This document shows positions 24,301-36,595 of a stretch of DNA of 64,000 nucleotides, piece by piece. The position numbers were made by a program, and so were the translations under genes. The notes under the pieces are model-generated. The model did no database searches, was not told the origin of the DNA, and worked only from the letters and a program-made list of their open reading frames with translations. Numbering within the stretch: position 1 is the stretch's first letter; each line of letters starts with the position of its first letter. The stretch comes from Welwitschia mirabilis (taxonomy: Eukaryota; Gnetophyta; Gnetopsida; Welwitschiales): contig JBOZIK010000001.1 of the NCBI GenBank assembly GCA_051453625.1, positions 199,195,378 through 199,259,377 on the forward strand. Direction: 5' to 3'.

Positions 24301-25820
24301 TTAAAAATAAAAACATATATCTTAATACCTAGTATTTACTTTAACCTTCATTACTTTTTAGAGTCCTCTTTTGTAATAGGTCTTGCACATATATGTATGG
24401 TAGGATAGCTGTATCTATCATAATTTCCAATATGGCCAAAGGTAAGGAATGAATAGGAAAGATACTCCTAAGGATATAAGATATCAAAAATATGTAATAT
24501 TACAAGCTTAACCAAGACAAAATCTACATTTAGAATATCCTGCTTTTATAATTGTCAATCATCACATTCTAGTAACTAAGTTGCATCCTATTAGAAAGGG
24601 TATAAATAATATAAAATTATGCACATTTGTTCCTTTTCACTCTTGTAGTCCATTCCCATGGTCATGGAAATTCTAAAAGAGAGATTCACTCTCTAAAGTC
24701 TATATAACTGATTACAGTGGCTAGTTTTAATTCTCTAATTTACTAATATTATAATCACAGGTTTCTATTCAACGTAATCATATACAAGAATAATTCATAA
24801 TGGGAAATAATAAGAATAGTTTAAGGCTAATGTTATACAAGACAGGTAATAACACTTTGGGAAATATAAGAAGAGTAAGTTTTAAGCATAAAGGAGATGT
24901 AAAAATCTTACGAATTTACATATAACATACATCATATAAAGCATAAGAAGAGTTTACTAGATATACAACATACAAAATAATTCTTAGATCATACAAGATA
25001 TAAGAAAGAAAACTTAGACTATACAAAATATAAGTAAGGTAACTTAGATCATACAAGTAATACAAGAGGGTTCCTTGACTATACCTATTCTACAATTAAA
25101 ATCTAAGAAGATGCTAGCAACTTTCAAATACTCCAACATGTTAAAAATTGTAAGGCACTCAACTATGCCTCTAATAGCTAAGAAATTCATCTATTTATAA
25201 CCATATACTAATAGCCAAGGTTAAGTCCCTATACGAAGTTTAAACTCCCTTAACTCATCCTTTCCAATCTTGCGCACTGGGTGTAAATAATAATATAACA
25301 TCATTACTAATTAAAGTTAATTATATCAAATAAATAACATCAGCAGAATTTCACTAAAATTATAACTAATACCTTATGAAAAAGATAAACTTAAAAGAAA
25401 GTCACATCATATTTTAGTTTACTTTTAAACATAAGCCAAGTAATCCAATTTTTAAACTATAAGAATAGAAAACATACATAAGTAATAGTAAAATTTTCAA
25501 TTAATTCATCCTTTAAAATAATTAAATTAAACTTAGTAATTGTAAATGAACTTTTTAATAAGTTTATTAAAATAGACCCATGCATATATTTTAATAATTT
25601 AATTATTATTTTATTATTTTTATTATTTTTAAAACATTTAATAACTGGACTTATTATTATTAGTTAATTTATAATATTTAATTATTTATCTAATTAATCT
25701 AGAAAGTTTTCTAACCTTAGAAAAAAAGCTAGACCTGATAAGAACCTTATCCTATGCCTTAGAAAGATTAAGAGATCTAATTTTTAAGTGCCCACAATAT
25801 AGTTCTAAGTAAGGAAGAGT
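24300..25820 (+). other. Leader or LTR-like stretch before gag, with short repeats
   Basis: A TATA-like block (gggtataaataatataaa) lies at 24598-24615. From about 24830 to 25110 a loose short repeat recurs, built on atcatacaa-(a/g)-atataag-aa(g) plus cttaga (for example at 24990, 25020 and 25050), period about 30-35 bases. By position it would be the LTR and leader of the gag-bearing element that follows, but no matching 3' LTR is seen. Confidence 0.35.
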
Positions 25821-25829
25821 CATACTTTT

Positions 25830-26740
25830 ATTTTATGAAGGATTTTCATCCAATCATAAGCAACTTGTAAAGATGATGTGTAGAGGAAGCTTTCTAGACT
25901 TATAAATTGATGAAGCTCGGAATTTTCTTGAAACTATAGATGAATGTTTTAAGAATTGGAAGAAACCTAATAAACTAGTGAGATCACAACAACCTGTTAG
26001 ATCTACTAGTATCTTAAAAATCCTTAATGATAATGAAGTAAACCAAAAGTTAGAAGAACTTTCTAAAAAAATTAAAATTCTTAGTACCAATCCTAAATCC
26101 ATTATGTCACCTCTAAATCCATTATGTCACCTCTACATTCAAACATTTATCTTGTAAATGCTCATGAAACTTCTAATTACACATATATCTTCATGTTTTA
26201 AGATGTAGTAAATGATAAAGTTATTAATGACAAAACCAAAGAGAAAATAATCCATATTTTAATACTTACAATCCTGGATGGATAATCCACCAAAATTTCT
26301 CATGGAAATAAAATAATGCCAATCAAACATTTACTAGTTAACTTAGAAGCTTAAATCCTCCTTCAACTTTAAAATATTTAGAGGATACACTTAATAAGCT
26401 CATGGAAGCTCAACATCACATTAACACTTCATAAATACAATTCAACCAACAAAACTCTTCTACATTACAAAAGTTAGAGCATGAAATGTAATAATTCAAA
26501 CCATCATACATATCTTTACACTCAATCAACATAAAAAGGATAAGGTTTTTGCTACATATGAGTTTAACTATAGTAGTTATAATTTGATAAAAGATGCACA
26601 AATCAAGGGAATAAAGGTTATACACTTAAGAATAAAAAAAGAAAGCAATAAAGAAATAGAAGAAAAATAACCCCAAGAAGAAAAATTACAACAAAGTGAG
26701 TCTAAAAGTGAGAAAGGGTGAGTAAAGAAACATGATGTAG
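25830..26740 (+). pseudogene. Gag of an Athila/Tat-like Ty3/gypsy element
   Basis: Gag is the capsid protein. The plus strand reads LLFYEGFSSNHKQLVKMMC, then RGSFLDL, DEARNFLETIDECFKNW and NEVNQKLEELSKKIKIL, a pattern I know from Athila/Tat gag proteins, where a 'yNGL' block precedes a helical region and then a second helical block. Further on, a QHHINTS / QNSSTLQKLEHEM-like pair matches the glutamine-rich coiled segment, ending in a charged KE/EE region at 26640-26720. A 20-base tandem duplication (26095-26134, attatgtcac with ctctaaatcc) has occurred inside the gene. Several stops and shifts are present. Confidence 0.65.
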
Positions 26741-27430
26741 AAGAAGTTATTCCTACTTACAACAAACTTCTATGCTTTCTTTAATAAGTTGAAAAAAATT
26801 AATTAGCTAAAAAGCAACAAGAAGCACTATAAATCTTTAAGGAAGTGAACATCACTATTCCTTTTTCTAGAAGGTATCAAATAAGTACATTCCTATGCTA
26901 AATTCTTGAGAGATTTATTCTCTATCAAAATAATAATAAATGTGAAAATTAAATTCTTTTTTATTAATAAAATAGTGCCATTATTTATAATTAAATCCCC
27001 TTAAAATAACAATATTCAAGTTATCCTATCATATCCATTACTATCGGGAACATAAACTTTTAATAATCCCTATCAAACCTTGAAGATAATATTAATATTT
27101 TACCCTATAGTATCAATAAGAAACTTCGTACAAATGACCTTAAAAATTCTAAACTCTGATTACAATTGACTAAAATTATTTAATAGAACCTTAGGTATAA
27201 TAAAGGATGTGATTATTCAAGTCAAAATTGCTACTTTATTGTGACTGTTTTAGTTTAGAAGATGTAGAAAACTAGAATTCATACCATTCTAATCATCTTG
27301 GGAAGACCTTTTCTTACTACCTCTAATGCTCTTATCAATTTTATAAATAGTCTTATGAATATTTATTTTAGTAAAATTATTATTTAATTGAATATCTTTA
27401 ATACCATAAAGTAACCTAAAGATTTGAAGG
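26740..27430 (+). pseudogene. Aspartic protease region of the same element
   Basis: The protease would mature the polyprotein. FKEVNITIPF and YQISTFLC near 26840-26900 fit the block that precedes the protease in Athila-type elements. SYPIISITIGNINF and NILPYSINKKL near 27015-27130 fit the segment around the catalytic D-x-GAS; the active-site Asp-Leu-Gly is decayed to LEDN. IILGRPFLTTSNALINF at 27293-27343 is the conserved flap-side block and is well kept. Confidence 0.65.
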
Positions 27431-27906
27431 GAATATATTTTATTGAAAGTATTGATAATGATCTTGATTCTCCTTCCTATGAGAAAAATATTTTCCCTCT
27501 TTACCTATTATCTTTTAACTATGATTCATATGTTAATCTTAAAAATTATCCTTCTCTTAATATGGATTTACCTCTTAAGGATTTAAGATATATCTTTGAT
27601 GATGGCCCTATTTATTCTTTGATTTCTAATTAATCTATGTCTTTATATGGGAAAAATGTTTTTCAAGAATTATTGGTTAACCAAAAGAAAGAAATAGGAT
27701 GGTTCTCTCATGATCTAAATTATTTGAATCCTAATGTGTATTCTTCATGTATCATTTCTAAGTTTTTTAACTCATGTATGGAGTCTTGTTATGAAATCAT
27801 TTCAAGGCCTAATTTATCACTTGATCACCCATCTTATCCTTTTAAGTGTAAAAAACTTAATACTTTAAATTTTTGCTTCATTTTTTGTTTAATACCATTC
27901 TTGTAA
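27424..27906 (+). pseudogene. Linker to RT, truncated before RT
   Basis: Two adjacent open stretches (27424-27633 and 27637-27906, same frame, one stop between) continue the polyprotein. FIESIDNDLDSP and MDLPLKDLRYIF resemble the acidic linker, and KKEIGWFSHDLNYLNPNVYS resembles the block just before RT (family form K-x-x-IGW-x-x-x-D-I-x-x-I-x-P). After about codon 60 of the second part the match ends and no RT follows, so the element is cut here by deletion or by another insertion. It is the longest open frame in the decayed region (160 codons with a single stop). Confidence 0.6.
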
Positions 27907-28003
27907 TATTAACTTGATTTTATCAAATGAGTTTAATTAGACTTGTCTACTGTAGCCTTAGGATGTTTAGATCAAAGTATAAAAAGCTCTCATATTCTCA
28001 AGT

Positions 28004-28432
28004 NNNNNNNNNNNNNNNNNNNNNNNNNNNNNNNNNNNNNNNNNNNNNNNNNNNNNNNNNNNNNNNNNNNNNNNNNNNNNNNNNNNNNNNNNNNNNNNNN
28101 NNNNNNNNNNNNNNNNNNNNNNNNNNNNNNNNNNNNNNNNNNNNNNNNNNNNNNNNNNNNNNNNNNNNNNNNNNNNNNNNNNNNNNNNNNNNNNNNNNNN
28201 NNNNNNNNNNNNNNNNNNNNNNNNNNNNNNNNNNNNNNNNNNNNNNNNNNNNNNNNNNNNNNNNNNNNNNNNNNNNNNNNNNNNNNNNNNNNNNNNNNNN
28301 NNNNNNNNNNNNNNNNNNNNNNNNNNNNNNNNNNNNNNNNNNNNNNNNNNNNNNNNNNNNNNNNNNNNNNNNNNNNNNNNNNNNNNNNNNNNNNNNNNNN
28401 NNNNNNNNNNNNNNNNNNNNNNNNNNNNNNNN
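28004..28432. other. Assembly gap (429 N) with repeated flanks
   Basis: The same 15 bases (ctcatattctcaagt, one change) stand on both sides, so the gap is likely the product of joining overlapping or repeated ends. Any frame crossing it is meaningless. Confidence 0.8.
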
Positions 28433-30656
28433 CTCATATTCTTAAGTTTGTTCCTTTCATAGAAAACCCTAGCCATAATCATTCATTCTCTTTACACTTT
28501 ATCCATTTTTACTCATTTAGATCACCTTCATATAACCCTTCATCACCCACATTTTATCCATCCCTTATGTTATCTTATGATTTCATGAGAATCAATGATC
28601 CTAGTTAATAGTCTTTCCTTTAATCTATGAATAAAGAGATCCTTTATATTTTAAAGATTTATTGATAATTTGTAGGTTTTCTTTTTCATTAGCTAGTCCA
28701 TTGAAGTTTTGAGTTCTTTTTTGAGACTTACATACATTTAGAGATCTTCAAGTTGAAATCAATAAAAAAGGTGATTTTTCTTCTTTCATGATCTTTATTT
28801 GTTTCAAAGCATTAATGGGAATGATATTATATCTCTATTAAGAAAATGAACTAATGACCCATTTCATGTGCTATAAATATAAAAAGGAATAAAATTAATA
28901 AGGAGAAAATAAAATCAAGAAAAAACTTGAATCTCTTTTAGCATATTTATTTGTGATAATTTCTATTAGATTTAGTTAAGTACATCATGGATATGAACAC
29001 CTACTACTAATGTAGCTCTAGCAATTCATGTGTGGCACATTTAAATACATAAGGGCTATAGACACTCATTGGCAATGTAGCACTAAATCCTTCTTGTACA
29101 AGATGCTAAATATATTGAAAATAAGTATTATAATACTAAATTATTAATATGATTAAATTCTCAAAACTTGATTATGGAAGAGGAAGGAAAGAAATGAAAT
29201 TAAAATGGGATTAGAGAAATATTTTATTTACTTGATCTAAGAAATTAAACTTGATATTCCTTGGCTACTTATGAATTTGTAAGGATTTAATGATTAATAC
29301 TTTTATTTGTATTAGTAAAGAATCTACCANNNNNNNNNNNNNNNNNNNNNNNNNNNNNNNNNNNNNNNNNNNNNNNNNNNNNNNNNNNNNNNNNNNNNNN
29401 NNNNNNNNNNNNNNNNNNNNNNNNNNNNNGATGGGATTAGAGAAATATTTTGTTTATTTGATCTAACAAATTAAACTTGATATTCCTTGGCTACTTATGA
29501 ATTTATAAGGATTTAATGATTAATACTTTTATTTGTATTAGTAAAGAATCTACCAACACTTATGTAAATAAATAAGACATTAGCTTATATTCATCATGTC
29601 TCATTTATTCATAGGATGCATAGTAGTGTTTATCATTTCATTCATCCATTTCATCTCATTTCTATTACACTCGTTTTTTATCATCCATGCANNNNNNNNN
29701 NNNNNNNNNNNNNNNNNNNNNNNNNNNNNNNNNNNNNNNNNNNNNNNNNNNNNNNNNNNNNNNNNNNNNNNNNNNNNNNNNNNNNNNNNNNATGAAGAGT
29801 AGTGTTTATCATTTCATTCATCCATTTCATCTCATTTCTAGTACACTCGTTTTTCATCATCCATGCAAAAACCATATCCATTTGTTTTTCCTTCTATGAG
29901 AAAGCATATCAAGGAGAATAAGTGTGTTTCCCATGACTTAGTTCCTCTATTCATGTTTAGATATGAGGTAAAATTTGATCTAAACCATTGATAAAATCTA
30001 GTCATCTAATGGTTTAAATTTCATTCGCTTTTTACAAAACTGATGATTTTTGATCCATTCACACTGAGAACTCATGTATTCTGCCATCCTTATATTACTG
30101 TAGTATGCCTTACATTTACCTGATTCATGTATCTACATTCTACTAGTACCATTGCCTACCCTCATCAGTGTCACTATATATCTTTCTCTAGATTCATCTA
30201 GTTTTTTTGTATGGCTTTATTTCAAGATCCTTTAGTTTCTCAATGCATTAATGAGCTTGTTATTAAATCTGAAATCCTTATGATTTCTTTNNNNNNNNNN
30301 NNNNNNNNNNNNNNNNNNNNNNNNNNNNNNNNNNNNNNNNNNNNNNNNNNNNNNNNNNNNNNNNNNNNNNNNNNNNNNNNNNNNNNNNNNTTATTAAATC
30401 TGAAATCCTTATGATTTCTTTCCAATCCATTTTTCACTTTTCTAACTTGCTCCCTCATATTTGTTTCATTTTCATTTTGTTTTTCTTTCTTCAATACTAT
30501 GATTTTAGGCACTATGAATAAAAGAGTAAGAAAATTTTTGGAGAAATAAATTTACATGCTATTCCTTGATTTATTTGCATCTTTTTACTTTGATAAAAAT
30601 GAGGCAAGGAATTAGAACTACTTGCTAAAGTGATATAGAACTTACTACTTTCCAAT
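28433..30656. other. Repeat-rich stretch with three 100-N gaps
   Basis: The stretch contains direct repeats of the sequence beside each gap: 29206-29329 with 29430-29554, 29623-29691 with 29792-29869, and 30260-30290 with 30391-30421. A tcattcatccatttcatctc motif recurs around 29650 and 29815. No gene is recognised. The part 28870-29240 belongs to a dispersed family described separately. Confidence 0.6.
28870..29240 (+). repeat. Dispersed repeat family E, plus copy
   Basis: Two internal copies of a phrase like gctatagacactcattggcaatgtagcac (near 28990 and 29060) and the stretch actaaatta-ttaatatgattaaattct near 29130-29160 reappear, in reverse complement and the same order, at 39350-39700. 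The identity of the element is unknown. Confidence 0.5.
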
Positions 30657-30827
30657 NNNNNNNNNNNNNNNNNNNNNNNNNNNNNNNNNNNNNNNNNNNN
30701 NNNNNNNNNNNNNNNNNNNNNNNNNNNNNNNNNNNNNNNNNNNNNNNNNNNNNNNNNNNNNNNNNNNNNNNNNNNNNNNNNNNNNNNNNNNNNNNNNNNN
30801 NNNNNNNNNNNNNNNNNNNNNNNNNNN

Positions 30828-31420
30828 TTATTGTGCTACACTTAATGTTGAATATGCACCAAATAGGAAAGAATCCTTACCTTACAAATACCTTTATAAG
30901 AATCAAATAGAACATTTTAGATTTACATTAAAAATGTTTTACCTACATCACATGTAACTAATGTCTACAATTATCATCTTGATATGATTAAGGTCATCCA
31001 AGATAGTAAGCCCTTTAAGATGGTAAAATGCCTCTTTATCACTACAGCAAATAATATAGGTTACAAAGGTAAATTTTTCCTCTCATGCTTAGTTTCAGAC
31101 ATTATTTATAATGCCTTAGCTCATCTTTTTAAACTTGTAGGAACAAGATAAGACCTTCATAGAAATCATAATCCCTTAAATATTATCCAACTTATCAAGT
31201 ACAAGAGTGAAGATTAGGTTTCAAGGGGTCTTCATGAAATTTAAGAATTAGAATAAGAAGAACATCCTCAAAGAACTCCTTCTTCTTCTTAAGCTCCATT
31301 ATCTTTCTACTCTTCACCCACTATTTAAAAAAAGGGGAAAACCTCCTATTGGTAAATCTTATCATGCCCCTTTGCTTTTTCTTTCATCATCCATCATCAT
31401 TCCTCTTCTACTTTAAGTAA
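30828..31420 (+). pseudogene. Retroelement-like extra ORF remnant
   Basis: From about 30962 one plus frame runs with a single-stop pattern for over 100 codons: YNYHLDMIKVIQDSKPF, MVKCLFITTANNIGYKGKFF, SCLVSDIIYNALAHLFKLVG, DLHRNHNPLNIIQLIKYKSE, then RGLHEI-x-ELE-x-EEHPQRTP and a serine run. The layout resembles the 'putative plant transposon protein' domain found as an accessory ORF in Ty3/gypsy elements, where a block of similar length precedes a charged and serine-rich tail. I give this as a weak resemblance only; the frame is clearly coding-derived. Confidence 0.4.
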
Positions 31421-33689
31421 TACCTGCTTGGAGAAAGTACCTAAGTAATAAAGGACTTAGATTAGAAATTTATGAGGAGAAATGAAAAATATTTCAAAGA
31501 AACAAAAGGAGATATCAAAGAAACAATAAGAGATGAATCAAAATTTAGAAAGGTTGACTTCTCATAAAAGATCTATAATATGAATTTCTCCTTTTTTTTC
31601 ATTTTTCTTCACTTGATCTTTTTTATTATTTATAGATGCATTGTAATTAAACTTTCTCTTATTGTAGTGAATTTTGTAATTAATAAAAAATCAATAAAAA
31701 TTCTTATCTTTATCAATTTAAAAAAATCAATATGAATTCATATTTCTATTAGTCTAGCTTTTATTTTGAACTGAAACTTAATTGAAATCATTTTAATTTG
31801 ACTTTAAGGCTCTAAAATGTAATGCTCAAGTTGTAATAGAGTTGGTACCACTTCCTTCTCAAATCAAGACTGCTATGTTAATTTTCATAGATAGAATCCT
31901 ATTTAATTAACACACTTTACATTCCATTTTTAGTTTTTTTAATGTTGGGATGTATGTTACAAATTATAAAAATTAATTAGTACGTATTCATCATCCACTT
32001 CTTTATTTTGAAATCATCATATTCCATTCTTTTTATTGTTTTTCTATTATTTTTTGATCACTGATGTAATTTATATTTCATATTTAGAGATTTAAGTCAT
32101 TAGAATTAATGAATCATTTTAAGTATCAACCTTAGCTTTTTCTAAACTACATTAGCACATGCATCATTCATTTCTCATTTTATTTACATTCAAATTTCCA
32201 TATCTTTTAAACTTTAAGGAAAAAATTTAGCTTTGGTTAGGGTGAGTAACATTTGTGCTTAAGTACCTATTTTTCATACTTTACTCTTTTCTTTAAGTAT
32301 AATTGTATATTTATTTACTCAATTTTTCTTTAAAATTCTTTCATATTTTTATTCTTGATTTATTTGATTTGCAATTTTTGTAATGTTAAGTAATCTTTTA
32401 ACCACTATTTTTACTAAAGGACTAGTAAAATACTGGTTGAGGAGTATGATAACATGCAAAAATTGACATTTACATAAAGGAATTTAGGACTTGTTAGAAT
32501 GCTTAATTGATTATCATTATGATTTTATGTATTTATTATGATTAAGGCCATGGAAATCTAGTTTTACTAATAATTTGTCTTAACACTATCATTTTGCAGG
32601 ATTCATTATGTGAAGCATTATGACAAAAGATGAAGGTATGCTAAGTATTATTAATAGTAGTGTAGGTTTTAGGAGCAGCAATGTTAGTTACTATGAGTAG
32701 AAGTGATTCATACTTACATTCTTAAATTATCTTAACATAAGCAATATATTCTAGTGATTTCCAAAGGTAGAAAATGAATGAGGAGTATTTTCTAAGAACA
32801 ACCCCTCAAATTGACCTCTTGATTAAAGGATAACCCATACAATTTGGGCATTCCAAAGAATAAATTCATTAGGCCTTAGAAATCCTAATTTAAAATTCTC
32901 AATCAGTCCTATAAATACCCTATTTTATTTCAATTAAAATAATCATATCATTTGGCATATTGTATAAGAAATTATTATAGTTTTGGTCATGTGTTCTTTC
33001 TAAGCCTCTCACAGGGATGGACTGGATAATAAGCCAAAATGATGCTTCTTAATTTAACATCATTAATTTTATGAATTACATGCTTTTAGATTTTTAATAA
33101 TAAAGTGTTACATGTTCTTGATGGATTACTTTAATATCAAGTTTTGATGGATTCTATACTTGTTATGCTTAGGATTGGCTAAGGCATGTTATTACTTTAA
33201 GATCTTTTATTGATTCACCTTTTCATTCTAGCTTGTATAATCTAAATATTTATTGGATGAATCCTGAGAGACTTAGGTTTTTCATACTTATTTTATTCTT
33301 ACTTTAAAGGATATGTAGCTTGGATACATCACCCTCATGTTTATGATGGATGAGATTATTCCATTTTTATTGAGTTGGAGTAAATGCTACATGAATTTAC
33401 TTTAATATTTATCCTTTTTAATGAGTTTATTATGCTATTTTAAATGTTATGTCCTATTCCTAGATTTATTATACATTTTACTTCCTTATACTCATAATCA
33501 TTATGCTTATTTTTACTGATAATTCACAACATATATATTTAAGAAAAAATGATACTAGGACTACACTACGATTATAAGTCCTAATATTATTGGTAAAAGT
33601 TTGATTTGGTCATTCAAAATTTATATCCCTAAGGTAACTCTTTTATTCCATTAATGATAGATAGAAACATAGTGAAATTTTACCATGAA
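31421..33689. other. Unassigned AT-rich DNA
   Basis: No gene is recognised. The text has phrases typical of retroelement leaders (for example gcctctcacagggatggactgg at 33003-33024) but nothing diagnostic. It leads directly into the 90-bp tandem array. Confidence 0.35.
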
Positions 33690-34870
33690 CAATATTAGTA
33701 ATGTATCATCTTATAGCATTCTGTGGAATTCCTTTAGGTTTCTTCTTAGTAATGTATCATCTTATATCTTTCTAAGTAAATGATGTTAATGGTATGACAT
33801 TCTATAACCTTTTTTAAGATCCATCAGAACTTCTTCTGAGTATTGTATCATCCTATAGTATTTTGAACTAATGATGTGAGTAGTATGAAGTCCTATAAAC
33901 TTCCATGAGGTCCATCAAGGATCTTTTTTAGTAGCATGATATGTTATAGTCCTATGTGATGTCCATCAATGCTCCCTTTTAGTAGTATAACATGTTATAA
34001 AGTTTTGAAGTAATGATGCTACTAATGTAGCATCCTATAGTTCTTTATGAGATTCATTGATGCTTGCTTTTAGTAATGTAATGCCTATACAGTTTTTGAG
34101 TGATGATGTCAGTTGTATGGCATTATATAGTCCTCTATGGATTCATCAATGCTTGCTTTCAACATTGTAATATCCTATATAGTTTTGGATTGACAATGCT
34201 AGTAATGTAGCACCCTATAGTCCTTTATAATATTTGTCAATGCTCTCTTCTAATAGTGTAATGTCCTATATACTTTTTTAGTGATGATGTTAATAATATA
34301 GCATCTATAGTCCTCTATGGGACTTAATAATTCTCTTTTTTAGTAGTGTAGTGTCATATATAGTTCTAAAGTGATGATATCAGTAATTTATGCCTTATAC
34401 TTCTTTGTAAGATTTATAAATGCTCTCTTTTAGTATTCCAACATTTTATATAGTTATGGAATGAATATGTTAACAATGTAATTTCCTTTAGTTATTTACA
34501 AGTTTTATTAATAATTTTATTTAGTAGTCTAGCACCTTATATAATTTTTAAGTGATTATGTTAGTAGACATTCTATAATTCTTTATGAAGTATGTTGGAT
34601 TTGTCTTTCAACAATGTGATACCTATATAGTTCTAGAGTGATGATATCAGTAGCATAACATCCTATAGTCCTCTGTGGGATTCATCAATGTTCATTTTTA
34701 GTAGTAGAGCATCTTATATAGTTTTAGAATAATGATGTCAATAGTATAACTTACTATAGGCCTCCATGAGATCCATTAACTCTTTCAATAGTGTAGTATC
34801 CTATATAAATATAGATAATCATATCAATAGTGTAATTTCTTATAAGCCTCTATGGGATTCATCAATGTTT
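33690..34870 (+). repeat. Tandem array, about 12-13 units of 90 bp
   Basis: The unit runs: gtagcatcctatagtcctct, atgggattcatcaatgctc, tcttttagtagtgtaatgtc, ctatatagttttagagtga, tgatgtcagta. The tgatgtcag landmark falls near 33783, 33871, 34013, 34103, 34193, 34284, 34374, 34466, 34556, 34643, 34733 and 34826, so spacing is 87-93 bp apart from one 142-bp step that contains an extra partial unit of about 53 bp. Units are well diverged. The array runs into a 260-N gap at 34871-35130 and is not seen beyond it, so its true length is unknown. Motif content differs from the 4.2-6.8 kb array. Confidence 0.85.
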
Positions 34871-35130
34871 NNNNNNNNNNNNNNNNNNNNNNNNNNNNNN
34901 NNNNNNNNNNNNNNNNNNNNNNNNNNNNNNNNNNNNNNNNNNNNNNNNNNNNNNNNNNNNNNNNNNNNNNNNNNNNNNNNNNNNNNNNNNNNNNNNNNNN
35001 NNNNNNNNNNNNNNNNNNNNNNNNNNNNNNNNNNNNNNNNNNNNNNNNNNNNNNNNNNNNNNNNNNNNNNNNNNNNNNNNNNNNNNNNNNNNNNNNNNNN
35101 NNNNNNNNNNNNNNNNNNNNNNNNNNNNNN
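34871..35130. other. Assembly gap (260 N) at the array end
   Basis: The gap begins inside the last visible repeat unit. Tandem arrays commonly break assemblies, so more units probably lie here. Confidence 0.8.
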
Positions 35131-36595
35131 GTAATTTCTCTCTTTTACTTTTCTTGTTTTGTCTTATCCCTTTAACTTTTTCCATTAGTAGATCACATTT
35201 CTCTATGGTTCTTTATTATTTATAGGATTTTAAAACTCCATTTGTTATGTTTTGATTGACTTTTTACATGAGTTAATTTTTCTTTCATGATGTATATCTT
35301 AAATAACATTTCTAGTAATAATATGATTTAATTATAACCTTATATTTATTATTGAATAAGATTATAAATTACAAACTTAATCAAAGTTTGATTAGGTCTT
35401 GCATACTAATGTATTTGATCTCTTACTCTTTTCATGTTTTAATTTTCATTATCTTAAGGTTATTATGATCTTTAGATTTTATTTTATTTCTCATTTAACT
35501 TGCAAACCCAATTCTTCTATCGTAATTATCTTAATATGATTAATAGTACTCCATCAACCATAAAGGACACTTTTAGACTCTCAAATGAAACCATTGATCC
35601 CAAAGCATTTTGCACTTATGATTTAGATATTTCAGATTTCTTTAAAATTTCATTTTATAACTTCATAAAAAAATGTGTGTCAGTAGTGATATTATGGAAT
35701 CCCTTTAAATCCATTTTAGTGCTATATTATGTAGTCTTTTGTTTTTTTCATTGTAACTTCTATAATACGTATTCTATCTTTTGTCCATGTCTTATAACAA
35801 GGTGATTTTCTTTGATTGGAGTCAAAGTATGTATTCAAAGATTATTTCATGATTATGTAAAGCAAGCAAAATTCTAATTCTAGCTTTCTTACCTATGTAA
35901 GTATCCTACTTCCTCTTACTTTACCTTTTGAGAAGAAAATTCTTTTGTAAATATTAAATAATCTAAATTTTCTAGTGATACCATAATTCCTCTTTATTCC
36001 TTATTGATAATTGATCCTCATAGAATCATCCCTACTTCCCTTGAGAAAAGTGGTCTAATATATTCTTTTACTAGTGGGATTTTTTCTTTAAAGTTAGAGA
36101 ATAATCCTTTTCTTTGATTTGTCTTTATTAATTTATATTTCTTATTTAATTCTTTTTATGTTATAGATGGATGCATAAGAAGAATTCTTATCTTAAAATC
36201 CTCTCTCATCTTCTTAGAGAGAAGAATAAATTTTTTCTTTACAAATTTATTCTAGGCCATCCATATAAGAGGTAAAAGATGAATAAGAGGGTTCTCCTAT
36301 GCTATTCCTTTATTGTAGCAAGAAAATAATCATAGTAAATATTATTACTCGATGCTTTATATCTTTTAGCATTTTATTTCTATCTATGTAATTAGTCTTT
36401 TATCCTTTCTTATAAGATCACCCCAAACTATTTTCTCCTAATTCCTCTTAGAAAAAAAGGTAAACTAAGTATGAATGAATAACAAGGTATTCATTTAAGA
36501 TGCAAAGGTAAACTAAGCATGGACAAATAATAAAGTATTCTTTTAAGGGTCAAAGTAAGTAACTTATTGGTCTTGTTCTATTAGCTAGTGTAGAA
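35131..36595 (+). other. Unassigned stretch with one 101-codon open frame
   Basis: Bases 35500-35805 are open on the plus strand for 101 codons (begins MQTQFFYRNYLN, includes SNETIDPKAFCTYDLDISDF). That is long for this AT-rich, stop-rich DNA, and a different frame further on (35980-36110) also reads coding-like (IIPLYSLLIIDPHRIIPT). I do not recognise a family. It may be a decayed retroelement ORF rather than a host gene. Confidence 0.3.

Noticed and set aside
27927-28608. Long open frames across 28004-28432, and likewise across other N gaps (34766-35185, 40197-41006)
   Set aside because: They are open only because runs of N carry no stops. The real sequence on either side is short and not coding-like.
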